From: Solibacillus cecembensis
GTDB taxonomy: Bacteria; Bacillota; Bacilli; Bacillales_A; Planococcaceae
Direction: 5' to 3'
Assembly (NCBI RefSeq): GCF_001439635.1
Contig: NZ_LMBZ01000032.1
Coordinates: 1-34,591, forward strand
DNA length: 34,591 nucleotides
Position 1 is the stretch's first letter, and each line of letters starts with the position of its first letter. The position numbers and the translations under genes were made by a program. The notes beneath the pieces were generated by a model. That model was not told the DNA's origin and did no database searches. It saw nothing but the letters and a program-made list of their open reading frames with translations. Positions 23,860 to 31,855 of the stretch are shown here, piece by piece.

Positions 23860-24636
23860 ATGGAAACAGTAAATACTGGAAGAACAGTTAAGTTAGAAAT
23901 CGTTCGTCAAGATACAGAAAATGGCTCAACACGCGTTGAAAAATTCGAAGTACCTTACCGTCCAGGTATGAACGTTATCTCGGCATTAATGCATATTCAA
24001 AAATATCCTGTAACTGCTGAAGGTCAAAATACGACGCCAGTATCTTGGGATATGAGTTGTTTAGAGGAAGTTTGTGGTGCTTGTTCAATGGTCATCAATG
24101 GCCGTCCACAACAATCATGTTCAGCATTAGTTGACAAACTAACTCAACCAATTCGCTTAGAGCCAATGAAAACTTTCCCAGTTGTACGTGACTTACAGGT
24201 TGACCGTAGCCGTATGTTCAATGCACTGAAGAAAGTAAAAGCATGGGTTCCAATCGATGGTACGTACGATTTAGGTGAAGGTCCGCGTATGCCAGAGCGC
24301 AAACGTCAATGGGCTTATGAATTATCTAAATGTATGACTTGTGGTGTATGTATGGAAGCATGTCCAAACGTGTCTGAATCAGCTTCATTCATGGGACCAG
24401 CACCATTATCACAAGTACGTTTATTCAACACTCACCCAACTGGTGCGATGAACAAAGATGAGCGTTTAGCTGCAATTATGGGCGACGGTGGTCTTGCGAA
24501 CTGTGGTAACTCACAAAACTGTGTAGCTGCTTGTCCAAAAGGGATTCCTTTAACAACTTCTATCGCTGCGCTTAACCGTGCAACAACAGTTCAAATGTTC
24601 AAGAACTTCTTCGGTTCTGACCACATGGTTGACTAA
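23860..24636 (+). CDS. sdhB: Succinate dehydrogenase iron-sulfur subunit
   Basis: A 258-residue electron-transfer subunit. The [2Fe-2S] ligands are C67, C72, C75 and C87; a C-x2-C-x2-C-x3-C-P motif starts at C158 ([4Fe-4S]) and C215, C221 and C225 complete the [3Fe-4S]/[4Fe-4S] set. It links SdhA to SdhC. GGGGGG precedes the ATG; the gap to sdhA is 15 bases. Followed by a strong terminator. Confidence 0.97.
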   Translation: METVNTGRTVKLEIVRQDTENGSTRVEKFEVPYRPGMNVISALMHIQKYPVTAEGQNTTPVSWDMSCLEEVCGACSMVINGRPQQSCSALVDKLTQPIRLEPMKTFPVVRDLQVDRSRMFNALKKVKAWVPIDGTYDLGEGPRMPERKRQWAYELSKCMTCGVCMEACPNVSESASFMGPAPLSQVRLFNTHPTGAMNKDERLAAIMGDGGLANCGNSQNCVAACPKGIPLTTSIAALNRATTVQMFKNFFGSDHMVD

Positions 24637-24649
24637 TAATAAATTTAGG

Positions 24650-24677
24650 GGCCCTCACATTTGTGGGGGCCTTTTTT
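24650..24677 (+). terminator. Intrinsic terminator of sdhCAB
   Basis: GGCCCTCAC (24650-24658) pairs with GTGGGGGCC (24663-24671), one G-U pair, and six T follow. Confidence 0.92.
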
Positions 24678-24752
24678 ATGGGAAAGAATCCTCTCTGTAA
24701 ATTATCATTCCCAAGTTTTTTTATGTTTTCGGGTTAATTGAAAATAAAATCA

Positions 24753-24782
24753 TGATATAATGAATGGGTATTCATTATATCA
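24753..24782 (+). promoter_or_regulatory. Palindromic operator over the thioesterase promoter
   Basis: A perfect 13-bp inverted repeat, TGATATAATGAAT (24753-24765) and ATTCATTATATCA (24770-24782), spacer GGGT. Its left arm contains an extended -10, TG-A-TATAAT. Half-sites ATGAAT/ATTCAT also occur in the FadR box but with an 8-base instead of a 4-base spacing, so the repressor is uncertain. Confidence 0.65.
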
Positions 24783-24816
24783 ATGGGGAATTTTCAGTGA
24801 AAAGGGAGGAATTGTG

Positions 24817-25260
24817 ATGCGTGCTACATATATTCAGGATGTACAACAATGGGTTGCGGGTTTTAATTTTTCGACAGAGGTGCAGGTTCGTTTTTCGGAA
24901 ACAGATATGTATGGTCATGTGAACAATACGAAGGTACTGACTTATTTTGAATATGCTCGAATCGAATATTTAAAGGCGTTAGGATTTCAATTTAATCCAG
25001 CATCAGGTAGTAAGAACATGCTTGTCGTAGCAGACATACAATGTGATTATTTGAAAGAAGCGTTTTTTGATGAAGTGTTGACCGTTTTTGTGAAAACAGC
25101 CTCGATTGGTACGTCATCTATGGATATACATTATTTAGTGAAAAATGCGAAGGGTGAAAATTGTTATACTGGACGCGGTACGTTAGTGCAGTTAAATTCT
25201 GAGACGGGTAAAGGGGCCCCGATTTTAGAAGAGCAGAAAAAAATATTAATGGAGAAATAG
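24817..25260 (+). CDS. Acyl-CoA thioesterase, hotdog fold (YsmA-like)
   Basis: A 147-residue 4HBT-type thioesterase expected to hydrolyse acyl-CoA. The family motif R-F-S-E-T-D-M-Y-G-H-V-N-N-T-K-V-L-T-Y-F-E-Y-A-R is present near residue 30 with the catalytic Asp. Position upstream of gerE matches B. subtilis ysmA. I start at ATG 24817, with GGGAGG seven bases upstream; the frame is open from 24760 but that stretch is the promoter palindrome. A link to fatty acid metabolism is plausible from the neighbouring fad genes but not shown. Confidence 0.85.
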   Translation: MRATYIQDVQQWVAGFNFSTEVQVRFSETDMYGHVNNTKVLTYFEYARIEYLKALGFQFNPASGSKNMLVVADIQCDYLKEAFFDEVLTVFVKTASIGTSSMDIHYLVKNAKGENCYTGRGTLVQLNSETGKGAPILEEQKKILMEK

Positions 25261-25272
25261 TTAAATGCCCTC

Positions 25273-25300
25273 ACCCGCTTTGGAGTATTGACATACTTTA
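25273..25300 (+). promoter_or_regulatory. Sigma-K-type promoter of gerE
   Basis: CATACTTTA at 25292-25300 fits the sigma-K/E -10 CATANNNTA, with AC at 25273-25274 seventeen bases upstream as in the sigma-K -35. In B. subtilis gerE is transcribed by sigma-K in the mother cell. Confidence 0.6.
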
Positions 25301-25329
25301 CAAAGAAGAGGATAGGAGGGTGTTGCAAA

Positions 25330-25551
25330 ATGACGAGTTCGCAGCATCGTTCGCTGTTAACAAAGCGAGAACGAGAAATTTTTGAACTATTGATAAAAGA
25401 CTATTCGACGCGAGATATTTCAAATAAACTTGGCATTAGCGAAAAAACGGTTCGTAACCATATTTCAAATACAATTCAAAAACTAGGGGTTTCCAGTAGA
25501 ACACAAGCATTAATCGAATTACTGCGATTGCAAGAATTATCTATAAACTAA
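25330..25551 (+). CDS. gerE: Late sporulation transcription factor GerE
   Basis: A 73-residue LuxR-type helix-turn-helix protein without a receiver domain, the GerE layout. It controls late mother-cell (spore coat) genes with sigma-K. The sequence L-L-T-K-R-E-R-E-I-F-E-L-L-I-K-D-Y-S-T-R then K-L-G-I-S-E-K-T-V-R-N-H-I-S-N-T-I-Q-K-L-G-V is nearly that of B. subtilis GerE (74 residues). ATG 25330 is chosen for GGAGGG upstream; the frame opens at 25288 but that part covers the promoter. Confidence 0.95.
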   Translation: MTSSQHRSLLTKREREIFELLIKDYSTRDISNKLGISEKTVRNHISNTIQKLGVSSRTQALIELLRLQELSIN

Positions 25552-25624
25552 GTGTATACTTGCTATTTTACGCAAAAAACTTCAAAATAGGGTTATGAAA
25601 AGTTTTGGGGAGTGAATGAACTAG

Positions 25625-26068
25625 ATGACAGGTCAAAGCAGACATAGTTCTGAATCTGTAGCAATCCTAGAAAAAGAATTAAGATATATTTCACACTTAA
25701 TTAAGCAAAAAGGTCGCGAAATTTTAAGTAATTATACAATTACACCTCCACAGTTTGTTGCGCTTCAATGGTTACATGAGTCAGGTGATATGACGATTGG
25801 AGATTTGTCGACAAAGATGTATTTAGCGTTTAGCACGACAACGGATTTAGTTGATCGTATGGAAAAGAATGAGTTAGTGCAACGTGTTCGTGACGAAAAG
25901 GATCGCCGAGTTGTACGTATTCACCTTTTACCAGAAGGAGAACGCATTATTGCAGAGGTAATATTGAAACGACAAAATTATTTACATGATATTATGGGTG
26001 AATTTGATGAAGCGGAATTTGAACAATTATCAAAGAACTTACAAAAGTTACATTTATTAATGAAATAG
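25625..26068 (+). CDS. MarR-family transcriptional regulator (YsmB-like)
   Basis: A 147-residue winged-helix dimeric regulator: T-P-P-Q-F-V-A-L-Q-W-L then D-M-T-I-G-D-L-S-T-K-M-Y-L-A-F-S-T-T-T-D-L-V recognition region, and the wing D-E-K-D-R-R-V-V-R-I. It matches B. subtilis YsmB by position between gerE and racE/murI. Ligand and targets are unknown. GGGGAG lies about 12 bases before the ATG, rather far. The next gene follows after 16 bases, suggesting co-transcription with murI. Confidence 0.85.
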   Translation: MTGQSRHSSESVAILEKELRYISHLIKQKGREILSNYTITPPQFVALQWLHESGDMTIGDLSTKMYLAFSTTTDLVDRMEKNELVQRVRDEKDRRVVRIHLLPEGERIIAEVILKRQNYLHDIMGEFDEAEFEQLSKNLQKLHLLMK

Positions 26069-26084
26069 GATAGAGGCGGTAGTA

Positions 26085-26879
26085 GTGAATGCCCCAATTG
26101 GTGTAATCGATTCTGGAGTTGGCGGGTTAACAGTTGCAAAAGCGATAATGGAGCTTTTGCCGAACGAAACAATTTATTATATTGGTGATACAGCACGTTG
26201 TCCATACGGGCCACGTACGATACAAGAAGTACGAAATTTTACTTGGCAAATGGCAAAGGCACTTGAAAAAATGAATATTAAACTGCTTGTCATTGCTTGC
26301 AATACAGCGACAGCAGTAGCGTTAGAAAGTTTACAAAAACATATGCCATTTCCGGTTATAGGTGTCATAAATGCAGGGGCAAGAGCTGCAGTTAAAAAGA
26401 CAAAACGCAATGAAATCGTCGTATTAGCAACAGAGGGTACGATAAAAAGTGGAGCATATGAGGAAGCGTTAAATTCGCTTGCAACAAAGGCGAAGGTTAT
26501 TTCGCTTGCATGTCCTACGTTTGTTCCACTTGTCGAAAGTGGCGAATATGAAGGCAAGTTTTCGTATGATTTAGTTGCAAATGGTTTAAATCCTTTGGAA
26601 AATGAACGTTTTGATACGGTTATTTTAGGCTGTACTCATTATCCGATTTTACAAAAACAAATCGAGGCCGCAGTTGGTACGGGGGTTAATGTATTATCCT
26701 CTGCTGAAGAAACGGCCAAGGATGTTGAAGCGATTTTAAGCTTTAAAAATCAGTTGCGTACAGACAAAGAATCACCGCAACATATTTTTCATGCATCGGG
26801 TTCAGTACCGATTTTCAGGTCTATTGCTGAACGCTGGCTGGATCAAGGTGAATTAACAATTCGACGTATTTCGTTTTAA
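26085..26879 (+). CDS. murI: Glutamate racemase
   Basis: A 264-residue cofactor-independent enzyme making D-glutamate for peptidoglycan. The two catalytic cysteines are C72 in V-I-A-C-N-T-A-T-A and C183 in L-G-C-T-H-Y-P; the N-terminal I-G-V-I-D-S-G-V-G-G-L-T is diagnostic. The start is GTG with GAGGCGG six bases upstream. Called racE in B. subtilis at the same place. Confidence 0.95.
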   Translation: MNAPIGVIDSGVGGLTVAKAIMELLPNETIYYIGDTARCPYGPRTIQEVRNFTWQMAKALEKMNIKLLVIACNTATAVALESLQKHMPFPVIGVINAGARAAVKKTKRNEIVVLATEGTIKSGAYEEALNSLATKAKVISLACPTFVPLVESGEYEGKFSYDLVANGLNPLENERFDTVILGCTHYPILQKQIEAAVGTGVNVLSSAEETAKDVEAILSFKNQLRTDKESPQHIFHASGSVPIFRSIAERWLDQGELTIRRISF

Positions 26880-26893
26880 AACGATAAAATAAA

Positions 26894-26946
26894 ACAAAAA
26901 GCTTAAGTAGATGTACTATTGTCTATTTGAGTCTTTTTGTGTTTTT
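26894..26946 (+). terminator. Imperfect intrinsic terminator after murI
   Basis: A long stem, ACAAAAAGCTTAAGTAGA with TCTATTTGAGTCTTTTTGT (imperfect), followed by a T-run. The gap continues to 27108 and carries an extended -10-like TGTTAAAAT near 27071 before rph. Confidence 0.6.
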
Positions 26947-27108
26947 TAGAAGCTATGCAAAAAATGATTTGTACGTAGCTAAGGGGCAAACTTAAGCTAA
27001 AGTGAAATGGATTGTTGTAATGTAATTTCAAGTAATCCGGCATTAATCCTTTAGGCAGTAAAAGAAGTATGTTAAAATTAGTGCGCGAATCTATTTAGGA
27101 GGTCAAAC

Positions 27109-27864
27109 ATGACTAGACATGACTTACGAGCTGTGAATGAATTACGCCCAGTTCGAATTGAAAATAATTATTTAATGCACCCAGAAGGCTCTGTATTAAT
27201 TGAAGTAGGGAATACAAAAGTAATTTGTACGGCAACGATTGAAGAGAAAGTACCAGGCTTTTTACGTGGACAAGGAAAAGGGTGGATTACTGCAGAGTAT
27301 TCGATGCTACCACGCGCTACAGAGCAACGTACACGCCGTGAATCATCAGCAGGTAAGGTGACAGGTCGTACAATGGAAATCCAACGCCTAATTGGACGTG
27401 CTTTACGTGCGGTTGTCGATTTGGAGGCACTAGGAGAAAAAACGATTTGGATCGATTGTGATGTCATTCAAGCGGATGGCGGCACGCGCACAGCATCGAT
27501 TACAGGAGCATTTGTTGCGATGACACAAGCAATCGCAAAATTAGCTGCGGACAAACCATTTGCGAAATTCCCAGTGACAGATTATTTAGCTGCTACGAGT
27601 GTTGGTAAGCTTTCAGAAATGGGTGCTGTTCTTGATTTAAATTATATTGAGGATTCTTCTGCGGATGTGGATATGAACGTGATTATGACAGGTGCAGGTC
27701 AATTTGTCGAACTGCAAGGTACAGGTGAAGAAGCGACATTTTCACGTGCAGAGTTAAATGAATTATTGGATTTAGGGGAAGTAGGAATTGCCCAATTAAT
27801 CGATATTCAAAAAGCTGCACTAGGCGAGTTAGCAAGCTATGTTGGAAAGGTAGATGCTGAATGA
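27109..27864 (+). CDS. rph: Ribonuclease PH
   Basis: A 251-residue phosphorolytic 3'-5' exoribonuclease that trims tRNA precursors. It shows the family start R-H-D-L-R-A-V-N-E-L-R-P-V, then A-E-Y-S-M-L-P-R-A-T, the R-x-(I/V)-Q-R-L-I-G-R-A-L-R motif and W-I-D-C-D-V-I-Q-A-D-G-G-T-R-T-A-S-I-T-G. TAGGAGG precedes the ATG. Its stop codon overlaps the rdgB start (ATGA). Confidence 0.97.
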   Translation: MTRHDLRAVNELRPVRIENNYLMHPEGSVLIEVGNTKVICTATIEEKVPGFLRGQGKGWITAEYSMLPRATEQRTRRESSAGKVTGRTMEIQRLIGRALRAVVDLEALGEKTIWIDCDVIQADGGTRTASITGAFVAMTQAIAKLAADKPFAKFPVTDYLAATSVGKLSEMGAVLDLNYIEDSSADVDMNVIMTGAGQFVELQGTGEEATFSRAELNELLDLGEVGIAQLIDIQKAALGELASYVGKVDAE

Positions 27865-28454
27865 AACAAGTAGTCATTGCCACGAAAAACAAAGGTAAGG
27901 CAAAGGATTTTGAAGCATTATTTCAACCATTTGGCTTTGAAGTTGTAACAATGTTTGATGTAGCACCTGATTTAGAAATTGAAGAAACGGGTACTACATT
28001 TGAAGAAAATGCGATTTTAAAGGCAGAAACATTAGCCAATTTACTTGGCAAAATCGTTATTGCAGATGATAGTGGTTTAGCGATTGATGCGTTAAACGGC
28101 GAACCAGGCGTCTATTCAGCGCGCTATGCAGGCGATCATGATGATGAAGCGAACATGGTGAAAGTGTTAGCGAACATGAAAGATGTCCCAGAAGAAGAGC
28201 GTACAGCCCGTTTTTGCTGTGCACTAGCGATTGCAGGTCCAAATATGGAAACAAAAACGGTATTTGGTACATGTGAAGGGATAATTGCAGAGGAAAAGCG
28301 CGGAACAAATGGCTTTGGCTATGATCCAATTTTCTACGTGCCAGCTTTGCAACGTCATATGGCCGAACTAACAGCAGATGAAAAAGGTGCCATTTCACAC
28401 CGCGGTAACGCGATTCGTGAATTAGCCTTCCAGTTAGCAGAAATATTAAAATAA
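27861..28454 (+). CDS. rdgB: XTP/dITP pyrophosphatase
   Basis: A 197-residue house-cleaning enzyme hydrolysing deaminated purine nucleoside triphosphates (HAM1/RdgB family; ysnA in B. subtilis). Motifs: A-T-K-N-K-G-K at the start, T-F-E-E-N-A, A-D-D-S-G-L-A-I-D-A-L-N-G-E-P-G-V-Y-S-A-R, G-F-G-Y-D-P-I-F-Y-V-P and S-H-R-G-N-A. The ATG overlaps the rph stop by four bases, so the two are translationally coupled. Confidence 0.95.
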   Translation: MKQVVIATKNKGKAKDFEALFQPFGFEVVTMFDVAPDLEIEETGTTFEENAILKAETLANLLGKIVIADDSGLAIDALNGEPGVYSARYAGDHDDEANMVKVLANMKDVPEEERTARFCCALAIAGPNMETKTVFGTCEGIIAEEKRGTNGFGYDPIFYVPALQRHMAELTADEKGAISHRGNAIRELAFQLAEILK

Positions 28455-28476
28455 ATATAATTATGGAGTGATGGTA

Positions 28477-28989
28477 ATGAAACTAGTCGTAATGAGTGAT
28501 ACACATGGTGATGCTGAGGTAATTGAACGAGTGAAAAGCTATCATACGGATGCACATTCGGTTATTCATTGCGGAGACAGTGAGTTACCATTCGCCCATC
28601 CTTATTTACAAGGTATCGAGCGGGTGAAAGGCAATTGTGATGCAGATCCCAACTTTTTAGATGAGCTAATATTTCAAGTAGCAGACGAGCGCATTTATGT
28701 GACGCATGGCCATTTATATGATGTGAAAAATTCACCGATGAAGCTCGTATACCGTGCAAAGGAAGTCGGGGCGACAATCGTGTGCTTCGGTCACTCTCAC
28801 GTGCTAGGCGCGGAAATGATTGATGGTATTCTATTTGTTAATCCAGGTAGTCTTTTAAAGCCACGCCGTCTGAAAGAAAAAACATTCATGACGATTACGA
28901 TTTCTGAAATGCATTATACTGTTGATTGCTATGAGGACAATAATACTTTGTTGGAGCAAATGGTTTTTGAAAAATCAAAAGTGGAGTAG
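28477..28989 (+). CDS. YfcE/MJ0936-type metallophosphoesterase (YsnB-like)
   Basis: A 170-residue calcineurin-like phosphodiesterase. Metal-binding motifs in order: S-D-T-H-G-D near the start, H-C-G-D-S-E, G-N-C-D, T-H-G-H and F-G-H-S-H. Related proteins hydrolyse artificial phosphodiesters; the natural substrate is unknown. I start at ATG 28477, eight bases after GGAG; an upstream GTG/ATG pair (28468/28471) overlaps that site. Third gene of rph-rdgB-ysnB. The gap 28990-29090 that follows holds nothing I can name. Confidence 0.9.
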   Translation: MKLVVMSDTHGDAEVIERVKSYHTDAHSVIHCGDSELPFAHPYLQGIERVKGNCDADPNFLDELIFQVADERIYVTHGHLYDVKNSPMKLVYRAKEVGATIVCFGHSHVLGAEMIDGILFVNPGSLLKPRRLKEKTFMTITISEMHYTVDCYEDNNTLLEQMVFEKSKVE

Positions 28990-29090
28990 TTATATTCGAT
29001 GATCTATTAACGTATATTAATAGGAGATTCATAATGTAGGGGCTATTTGTAGGGAATTGAAATAAAAAATAACTTTTTTTGAATATCGTG

Positions 29091-29119
29091 TTGACTTTCT
29101 ATTATTTGTAGCCTATAAT
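29091..29119 (+). promoter_or_regulatory. Promoter of the tRNA-Arg gene
   Basis: TTGACT (29091-29096), 17-base spacer, TATAAT (29114-29119), 38 bases before the mature tRNA. Confidence 0.75.
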
Positions 29120-29156
29120 AAAAAATGTCGCAATTACCAAATGGTGATTAAAGCAT

Positions 29157-29230
<74 letters not shown>

Positions 29231-29269
29231 TCGAATGGTTCAGATAGAATAAGTTTGAACCGATAGAAG

Positions 29270-29311
29270 ATGCTTCAAATCCTTAGTATATAAGGGTTTG
29301 GGGCATTTTTT
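29270..29311 (+). terminator. Intrinsic terminator after the tRNA
   Basis: A 16-position stem, ATGCTTCAAATCCTTA (29270-29285) with TAAGGGTTTGGGGCAT (29291-29306) including three G-U pairs, followed by a T-run. Confidence 0.85.
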
Positions 29312-29389
29312 ATGTTTTGAGGTAATCGTTTGAAAACGATTGAATAAGATGGTTTTGATAAGAGTTTTACACAAATTTTACACAAGGTT

Positions 29390-30505
29390 TTAACCAAAAA
29401 TCAATTCCTCAAAAATACGTGAGGTCTGTTCTGAATCTTTCTCTCGTAGCTCTTTTAAAAGGTGAGCATACGTTGAAGTGGTAATGTCTATTGTCGCATG
29501 GCCTAATCGTTCTGATACATATAACACACTAACTCCTTTATAGAGTGAAACACTTGCATGCGTATGTCTTAAACCATGCACTGTGATTATAGGTTTGATT
29601 TGTAACTTTTTTAAGCAGGCTCGCAATACATCATTCAGTCGATCGTTTGTTACAACTTGAATGGGGGAGCTTTCCGAATAGAAAACTAACTGAGATACGT
29701 TTTTAGGGTGGTTTTTCACTTTCAGAATCTGCTGCTTTAATATTTTCATTGTTGATGCATCTAAGTTAATTGTCCGCTCACTTGCTTCGTTTTTAAGAGG
29801 ACCAAAGCCACCACCTTCTTTATACATCCATTGTTGCTTGATTGAGATAGTATTATCTTTAAAATGTACATTTTCGATCGTTAAACCAATCAACTCTCCA
29901 AAACGCACACCAGAACTAAGGGCAACTATTAACATGATGTACTCTATATCATTATCTGCGACCTTATGTAAAAAGTTCATAAGCTTTTTACTTGAATCGT
30001 AGTTTAAAAACTTTTCAGATGGTTTTTTACTCGCAAAGCCTGTAACAGTAACCGCGCGTGTAAAGTCTGTTTTGATTAAACCTTCATCAATTGCTTCTTT
30101 TACACATGTACGAATATAACCATTCAATTTACGATTCGTTGTTTTCGCAAACTTCATCCCCATATTATTCAAAAATAACTGATACTCCCGCTTCATTATA
30201 TCTTGAATTGCTCGGTCCCTAAAATAAGCTGAAATCTTAGCATGGGACGCTTTATAGGAATTTAACGTTATATCTGAAATATCCTTCTTATAAGTCTCAT
30301 ACCAGCTTTTGAAATACTTCTCTAATGGATAATCTTTTTGTGGATCGAGTACGCCATTCATAAAATCCAATTCCATTTGTAACGCTGCCTCTATGGCTTC
30401 TTTCTTTGTTTTGAAACCTCCTTTTCTTATTGGTTTAGACTTTCCATCCACAACGCGGCTAATTGCATATTGCCACGTATTCCCACGCTTTGTATAGCTT
30501 GCCAT
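29390..30505 (-). CDS. Phage/ICE-type tyrosine integrase
   Basis: A 371-residue site-specific recombinase. The N-terminal ~50 residues form an AP2-like arm-binding domain (T-W-Q-Y-A-I-S-R ... G-G-F-K-T-K-K-E-A), then a SAM-like core-binding domain (about 60-160) and the catalytic domain. Catalytic residues: R201 (S-G-V-R-F-G-E-L), H310/R313/H314 (H-G-L-R-H-T-H-A), H336 (L-G-H-A) and Tyr346 (T-S-T-Y-A-H). AAGGGGG precedes the ATG. It lies 159 bases from the tRNA-Arg 3' end and points towards it, the normal layout for a tRNA-targeting element. All catalytic residues are intact. Confidence 0.93.
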   Translation of the reverse strand: MASYTKRGNTWQYAISRVVDGKSKPIRKGGFKTKKEAIEAALQMELDFMNGVLDPQKDYPLEKYFKSWYETYKKDISDITLNSYKASHAKISAYFRDRAIQDIMKREYQLFLNNMGMKFAKTTNRKLNGYIRTCVKEAIDEGLIKTDFTRAVTVTGFASKKPSEKFLNYDSSKKLMNFLHKVADNDIEYIMLIVALSSGVRFGELIGLTIENVHFKDNTISIKQQWMYKEGGGFGPLKNEASERTINLDASTMKILKQQILKVKNHPKNVSQLVFYSESSPIQVVTNDRLNDVLRACLKKLQIKPIITVHGLRHTHASVSLYKGVSVLYVSERLGHATIDITTSTYAHLLKELREKDSEQTSRIFEELIFG

Positions 30506-30638
30506 ATTTTAACCCCCTTATTTTTAGTACATCTATAGAATAATAGAAGAATATAAGTTTGGGAAATGGGAGTTTGATTCACGTACTTTTTTGGCCGAAA
30601 CCTCAGAATTTTTTTAGAAGGTGGTAGCTATAAATCAC

Positions 30639-30722
30639 AGGAAGTACAGGCCAGTACAGCCTGTGAATATGTTCCCGCATACAACGCATGTGGAAATTGT
30701 CGCATTGCTGGAGTTGAAATAA
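30639..30722 (+). pseudogene. 3' fragment of an RlmD/RumA-type 23S rRNA uracil methyltransferase gene
   Basis: The last 27 codons of an otherwise missing gene. Y-R-P-V-Q-P-V-N-M-F-P-H-T-T-H-V-E-I-V-A-L-L-E-L-K then TAA matches the conserved C-terminus of RlmD/RlmCD (TrmA-family) proteins, whose pattern is V-Q-P-V-D-M-F-P-H-T-x-H-V-E-x-V-x-L-L. In frame, similarity stops around 30639, and a TAG lies a few codons upstream. It sits 134 bases behind the integrase start. The 3' end of this gene is a known insertion target of some integrative elements in Firmicutes, so the fragment may mark an old element end. Confidence 0.75.
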
Positions 30723-30792
30723 TCTAAAAACCTATGTCAGTAACACAAACAAAAAATCCTTGTCTCCATAAGTGTTTTATTTACTCCATAGT

Positions 30793-30840
30793 CAAAACCT
30801 TTGGTATTGTAGGGTTTTGGCTTTTTGTTTGTTCATTGAA
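30793..30840 (+). terminator. Weak intrinsic terminator
   Basis: CAAAACC (30793-30799) pairs with GGTTTTG (30823-30829), then ctttttgttt. It could be the original terminator of the truncated methyltransferase gene. The bases 30841-30985 carry no confident promoter. Confidence 0.45.
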
Positions 30841-30985
30841 TATCATTGAATGTCATATTGTCGTAGTTAAATTTTATGTAAATATACAAATCACAATAGG
30901 TAAGAATAAAAGTAGTGACAATTATATATTGGATAAATGTGGGTATAGGTGTAAGGTGTTATATAAAATGTTTGGGAGGTGCCAT

Positions 30986-31645
30986 ATGGCGACATTAACT
31001 AACTCTAAGATGGAGCAAGTCTTAGAGTGGGCTTATACAAAAACGATTAATGGTATTCCAGGAGCTGATACTGCATATGAGTTAGCTGAAAGTTATCTGG
31101 CCAAAAATACAGATGTAGATAGTGCTATAAATAGTCTTGTTACTTGGCAGACAACGAAATGTGCTACTTCAGGTTTTTTAACAGGATTAGGAGGTGCAAT
31201 TACATTACCTGTTGCAATTCCAGTCAATTTAGCATCGGTTATATATGTGCAGATGAGAATGATTGCTTCAATTGCTCATATGAAAGGTTATGATTTAAAA
31301 GATGATCAAGTTGAAATATTTGTTTATGCTTGTTTAACAGGTCAAAGTGCTGCAGAAGTTGCAAAATCAGCGGGTGTTCAAATTGGGATGAAGGTTGGAC
31401 AAGCACAAATTAAACGAATTCCAGGAGAAGTGATTTTAAAATTAAATCAAGCTGTAGGATTTCGTTTAGTAACTAAATTCGGTCAAAAGGGTGTTATTAA
31501 TTTAGGTAAGATGGTTCCTCTTATTGGTGGAGTAATAGGTGGTGGGTTCGATGCAGTTAGTACAAGAACAATTGCATTAGCTGCAAAGAAAACCTTTAAG
31601 TCTGGTGGATATGATAAAGATAAAGAGATTATTAATATGATATAA
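30986..31645 (+). CDS. EcsC-family protein
   Basis: A 219-residue protein of the EcsC/DUF697-like group: amphipathic N-terminal helix, Thr-Lys-containing turn before a Gly-rich hydrophobic hairpin (about residues 62-95: G-F-L-T-G-L-G-G then L-P-V-A-I-P-V-N-L-A), a central D-Q-V-E-I-F-V-Y-A-C-L-T-G region and a second Gly-rich stretch near 180-195 (L-I-G-G-V-I-G-G-G). Members occur in mobile and stress loci; biochemical function is not settled. ATG 30986 follows GGGAGGT at close spacing; the frame opens upstream at 30734 but that part has no coding character. It is transcribed away from the integrase. Confidence 0.75.
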   Translation: MATLTNSKMEQVLEWAYTKTINGIPGADTAYELAESYLAKNTDVDSAINSLVTWQTTKCATSGFLTGLGGAITLPVAIPVNLASVIYVQMRMIASIAHMKGYDLKDDQVEIFVYACLTGQSAAEVAKSAGVQIGMKVGQAQIKRIPGEVILKLNQAVGFRLVTKFGQKGVINLGKMVPLIGGVIGGGFDAVSTRTIALAAKKTFKSGGYDKDKEIINMI

Positions 31646-31663
31646 ATTAAATGAAAAAGTAAA

Positions 31664-31852
31664 ATGACACAAAAGGAGTTAGCCTTGTCTTGTGGTCTAG
31701 ATCGTACATATATAGGTTTGCTTGAAAGGGCAAAAAGGCAACCAACTATATCAACTATATTTAAGATTGCAGAAGTTTTAGATGTCGATCCACATGTGAT
31801 GATTGAGGATGTTGAGCAGCTGGTTTTTAATAAGGATTCAGCGGGAGAATAA
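31664..31852 (+). CDS. XRE-type helix-turn-helix protein, N-terminally shortened
   Basis: 62 residues: T-Q-K-E-L-A-L-S-C-G-L-D-R-T-Y-I-G-L-L-E-R then a helical close of a Cro/C1 domain, with S-T-I-F-K-I-A-E-V-L-D-V. The first helix of a normal XRE domain (R-x-L-R-x-x-x-G-L/M before T-Q-K-E-L-A) is missing, and a stop codon lies four codons upstream in the same frame. There is no proper ribosome site. The frame is the same as that of the EcsC gene 18 bases before. I see it as a truncated or poorly expressed relic rather than a firm gene. Confidence 0.5.
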   Translation: MTQKELALSCGLDRTYIGLLERAKRQPTISTIFKIAEVLDVDPHVMIEDVEQLVFNKDSAGE

Positions 31853-31855
31853 AAT

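Noticed and set aside
24761..24778. A FadR box in front of the thioesterase gene
   Set aside because: A 13-of-16 match is obtained only by aligning off the true dyad centre by two bases; aligned on the centre it does not match. Kept only as an operator of unknown regulator.
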